From Candidatus Sulfotelmatobacter sp. (lineage in GTDB: Bacteria; Acidobacteriota; Terriglobia; Terriglobales; Acidobacteriaceae), in the NCBI GenBank assembly GCA_030039165.1, contig JASHQM010000079.1:81086-145085 (forward strand): 64,000 nucleotides of DNA. Direction: 5' to 3'. Numbering within the stretch: the stretch's first letter is position 1; every line of letters begins with the position of its first letter. The notes beneath the pieces were generated by a model that made no database searches, was not told where the DNA came from, and worked only from the letters and a program-made list of their open reading frames with translations. Shown here piece after piece: positions 61,568 through 64,000 of this stretch. Both the position numbers and the translations under genes were made by a program.

Positions 61568-63712
61568 ATGGCAGACTTACTCCTAGAGATCGGGTGCGAA
61601 GAGATTCCGGCGCGCATGATTGACGCGGCATCAATGGAGTTGTGCCAACGAGTCGGCGCGCTTTTGGTCCGGGAGCGCCTCGGTGGAGGCGAGATTTATC
61701 CCTTCGATACACCGCGCCGTCTGGCGCTGATTGCATCGGCAGTTCCAGTGGCCCAGCCTGATTTCACCGAGCGGCTTACAGGGCCATCGGTCGCACACGC
61801 CTATAAAGACGGCCAGCCGACCCAGGCGGCCATCTCATTCGCGAAGAAGGCGGGCATTGATGTTTCGCGACTGGAGAAAACAATCACGCCCAAAGGCGAG
61901 TACTTATCTGCATCGGTCACGAGGAAAGGACTCAGCGCCGCCGATGTGCTGGTGGAGAATCTCCCCAAAGAGCTGGCTGCAATCTACTGGCCGAAGAACA
62001 TGTACTGGCGCAATCCGACCGAACGTTTTATCCGGCCTGTGCGGTGGATCGTGGCGATGCTCGACGGCGAAACGATTCCGCTCGAATTCGACGGCATCCG
62101 GGCAGGGAATGCTTCGCGCGGTCACCGCATTTTGTCGGATGGCGAAGTAAGGATCTCCCGGGCGGGTTCGGCATACGTGGATGCTCTGCAATCGGCGAAG
62201 GTTCTAGGCCGCGCCGAACGAGAGCGCCAGAGTCGCAAAGCTCTGGACGCAGCCACGCGCACCATTTCCGGTGCGCGCTGGCGCGAAGACAAGCCGCTCC
62301 TTGATACTGTGGTAAATCTGACTGAATTTCCTTCTGTGGTCCTCGGCGGATTTGATTCACAATTTCTCGAGCTCCCGGAAGAAGTGTTAGTCACGGTAAT
62401 GCGCGATCACCAGAAATATTTTGCCATCGAAGATTCCTCGGGCAAGTTGCTACCGCATTTCCTGGCCGTGCTGAATACCGACAGCGATCCGCAGGGCCTG
62501 ATTCGGCACGGGAATGAGCGAGTTTTGCGGGCACGCTTCAATGACGCGCGATTCTTCTGGGAGACGGATCAGAAAAAATCGTTGCTGGAGCGACTCGACC
62601 TGCTGCGGGGTGTCACCTTTCAGAAAGATCTCGGCACTTATTACGAAAAGACCCATCGCGTGCAGCGGCTGTGTAGCTGGCTCAGCGAACAGGTCAAGCA
62701 GTCGGGGTTGACGGTGCGTCCGGGAGTGATTCACAAGGCCGCTGCACTGGCGAAGACCGACCTGACGACCGAGCTGGTCAAGGAGTTCACTGATCTGCAG
62801 GGAATCGTGGGCGGGTTGTATGCGCGCGTGCAGGAGCTTGATTCAATTTTGCCGCAGGCGACGCGTCTTGCGATTGCCGATGCGATTTACGACCATTACA
62901 GGCCCGAGTCGACCGATGACGATGCTCCTCGGTCGATAGAGGGCGCCGTGCTTTCGATCGGCGACAAAGCCGACACGATTGCGGGTATGTTTGCCCTGGG
63001 CTTCGTGCCGAGCGGATCGAAGGATCCGTTCGCCCTCCGGCGGCAGGCCAATGGGATCGTGAAAGTAATCGACAAATACAAGCTACCCCTTCGATTGAGC
63101 GGCATGATGCGCGATGCTCGAGCTGGTTATCGAGGATCGCCGGCGGAAGGGAAGTTCGTTGCCCCGGCGGCATTCGAAAAATCAGTAGCGGCTTTTTTCC
63201 GCGAACGGCTGGAATTTTATTTGAAGGATGTGCTCGGGTATGGATACGACGTTGTGAATGCAGTGCTCGCCGCAGGCGCGGACGATGTTGTGGACGTGAT
63301 CGCTCGTGCGGAGGCGGTGAAGCAGGTGCTCCATATGCCGGAGTTTGCGGCAATCGGCGCGGCCTGCAAGCGCATCCGGAATATTCTGCGGCAGGCGGAG
63401 GAGAAGGGAATTAGGCCGGCAGAGCGGTTTGAATATCTTCCTGACGATCCCTTTGAACAGAAGAATCTGGCAGCCTATGTTGACGCCAATCGCCCAAAAA
63501 TCGAGGAATACGGCCGGAAGAAGGAATACAGCAATGCGCTACTGCTTCTCTCTACTTCGCGTGAGCGCGTGGACGCATTCTTCGATAGAGTAATGGTAAT
63601 GGCAGAAAATGAGAAGATACGGGCGAACCGGCTGGCGCTGCTTCGGACGCTGCTAAAGGAATTCTCAACAATTGCCGATTTTTCAGAGATTGTGACGGAC
63701 GGAAAGGCATAA
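61568..63712 (+). CDS. glyS: Glycyl-tRNA synthetase beta subunit
   Basis: A 714-residue beta subunit. Opening ADLLLEIGCEEIPARMI is the family signature; MYWRNPTERFIRPVRWIVAML, EFPSVVLGGFD, VTVMRDHQKYFAIED, NERVLRARFNDARFFWETD and LTTELVKEFTDLQGIVGGLYA are all present, with a C-terminal helical anticodon-binding (DALR-like) domain. It works with glyQ, from which it is separated by 12 bases, so the pair is co-transcribed. Confidence 0.97.
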   Translation: MADLLLEIGCEEIPARMIDAASMELCQRVGALLVRERLGGGEIYPFDTPRRLALIASAVPVAQPDFTERLTGPSVAHAYKDGQPTQAAISFAKKAGIDVSRLEKTITPKGEYLSASVTRKGLSAADVLVENLPKELAAIYWPKNMYWRNPTERFIRPVRWIVAMLDGETIPLEFDGIRAGNASRGHRILSDGEVRISRAGSAYVDALQSAKVLGRAERERQSRKALDAATRTISGARWREDKPLLDTVVNLTEFPSVVLGGFDSQFLELPEEVLVTVMRDHQKYFAIEDSSGKLLPHFLAVLNTDSDPQGLIRHGNERVLRARFNDARFFWETDQKKSLLERLDLLRGVTFQKDLGTYYEKTHRVQRLCSWLSEQVKQSGLTVRPGVIHKAAALAKTDLTTELVKEFTDLQGIVGGLYARVQELDSILPQATRLAIADAIYDHYRPESTDDDAPRSIEGAVLSIGDKADTIAGMFALGFVPSGSKDPFALRRQANGIVKVIDKYKLPLRLSGMMRDARAGYRGSPAEGKFVAPAAFEKSVAAFFRERLEFYLKDVLGYGYDVVNAVLAAGADDVVDVIARAEAVKQVLHMPEFAAIGAACKRIRNILRQAEEKGIRPAERFEYLPDDPFEQKNLAAYVDANRPKIEEYGRKKEYSNALLLLSTSRERVDAFFDRVMVMAENEKIRANRLALLRTLLKEFSTIADFSEIVTDGKA

Positions 63713-63803
63713 ACTGAGGTTAAAGCCCGATATTCCGCAAAGAGGCCCTTATCGCAGCGTCGAAGTGCTGCGCCACCCAAAATCTTAAGGAAAAGGATTC
63801 ATT

Positions 63804-64000
63804 ATGGCGACTATTACCCTCCCCGAAACAGAAGTGCGGCAGCAGAAGACAACCACAACCAAGTACGTTTACTTTTTCGGCAGCGGCAAGGCTGACGGTC
63901 ACGGCAAGATGAAAGATGAACTGGGTGGCAAGGGTGCAGGGCTCGCTGAAATGACCAATGCGGGTCTGCCTGTACCTCCGGGATTTACGATCCAGACTGA
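63804..64000 (+). CDS. ppdK: Pyruvate, phosphate dikinase, N-terminal part (3' truncated by window)
   Basis: 65 codons before the window ends. After a short Gln/Thr-rich leader comes [20 protein letters not shown] then [24 protein letters not shown]: the PEP-utilising ATP-grasp start of PPDK ([10 protein letters not shown] is diagnostic). It interconverts pyruvate, ATP and Pi with PEP, AMP and PPi. AAAAGGA (63790-63796) is the SD. It starts 91 bases after glyS. Confidence 0.92.
   Translation, partial: MATITLPETEVRQQKTTTTKYVYFFGSGKADGHGKMKDELGGKGAGLAEMTNAGLPVPPGFTIQT

Overview
The window reads as a chromosomal segment of a GC-rich, Gram-negative, free-living bacterium, most likely an Acidobacteriota (Terriglobia / Koribacter-like). 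The evidence is a TPR-containing secretin with a C-terminal cohesin domain followed by two pseudopilins, a serine/threonine kinase with C-terminal TPRs, DUF2934, DUF2277 and DinB proteins, a secreted PIG-L megaprotein, and intergenic CACAGAG-type and heptamer repeats. The lineage is inferred from gene style only; there is no rRNA here. Content is overwhelmingly core and metabolic. I see no phage, insertion sequence, CRISPR, toxin-antitoxin or recognisable defence island, and no tRNA gene.

Layout. 1-4065 (+): peptidoglycan recycling (truncated nagZ, anmK), a DUF1697 protein and an orphan oligopeptide-binding lipoprotein, with stop/start overlaps suggesting one operon. 4095-4637 (-): a small unknown lipoprotein. 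4947-7806 (+): a YmdB-type phosphoesterase and a first TPR-secretin. 7864-10474 (-): a secreted DsbA-like protein and NAD synthetase. 10716-11303: a secreted Gly/His-rich protein with a textbook terminator. 11447-12407 (-): an Smr-domain protein and SmpB. 12744-15995 (+): secretin-cohesin plus two GspG-like pseudopilins, tightly packed and running on to hutU and hutI (to 19036). 19270-23192 (+): an M1 aminopeptidase and an outer-membrane-type protein. 23280-25635 (-): DUF72 and a Cys/Met PLP enzyme. 25758-32021 (+): an SDR, an aminotransferase, a secreted amidohydrolase, a cupin, thrC and thrB, closely spaced. 32432-40250 (-): DinB, an APC permease, the PIG-L megaprotein and a kinase. 40668 (+): DUF2934. 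41051-48323 (-): an ATP-grasp-like protein, a polyprenyl synthase, YajQ, a TatD-type DNase, metG and larC. 48533-52118 (+): argS, an alpha/beta hydrolase and DUF2277. 52257-54409 (-): pepA and a PPOX-family protein. 54693-58256 (+): a second M1 peptidase, a membrane protein and a cupin. 58267-60287 (-): a STAS-receiver fusion, recO and a ferredoxin. 60539-64000 (+): glyQ, glyS and the start of ppdK.

Themes. Three aminoacyl-tRNA synthetases (metG, argS, glyQS), smpB and several peptidases (two M1, one M17) suggest protein turnover and translation. The two TPR-secretins, pseudopilins, DsbA-like protein and numerous signal peptides point to a well-developed envelope and export programme. The less ordinary items are the secretin-cohesin fusion with a Ser/Thr tract, the PIG-L plus glutamine-amidotransferase-like megaprotein, an unannotatable ATP-grasp-like enzyme, a receiver domain apparently without its phospho-acceptor Asp, an SDR without the Tyr/Lys pair, two hairpins sharing the same terminal heptamers, and heptamer and CACAGAG repeat families in intergenic DNA, one of which supplies the ribosome binding site of hutI.
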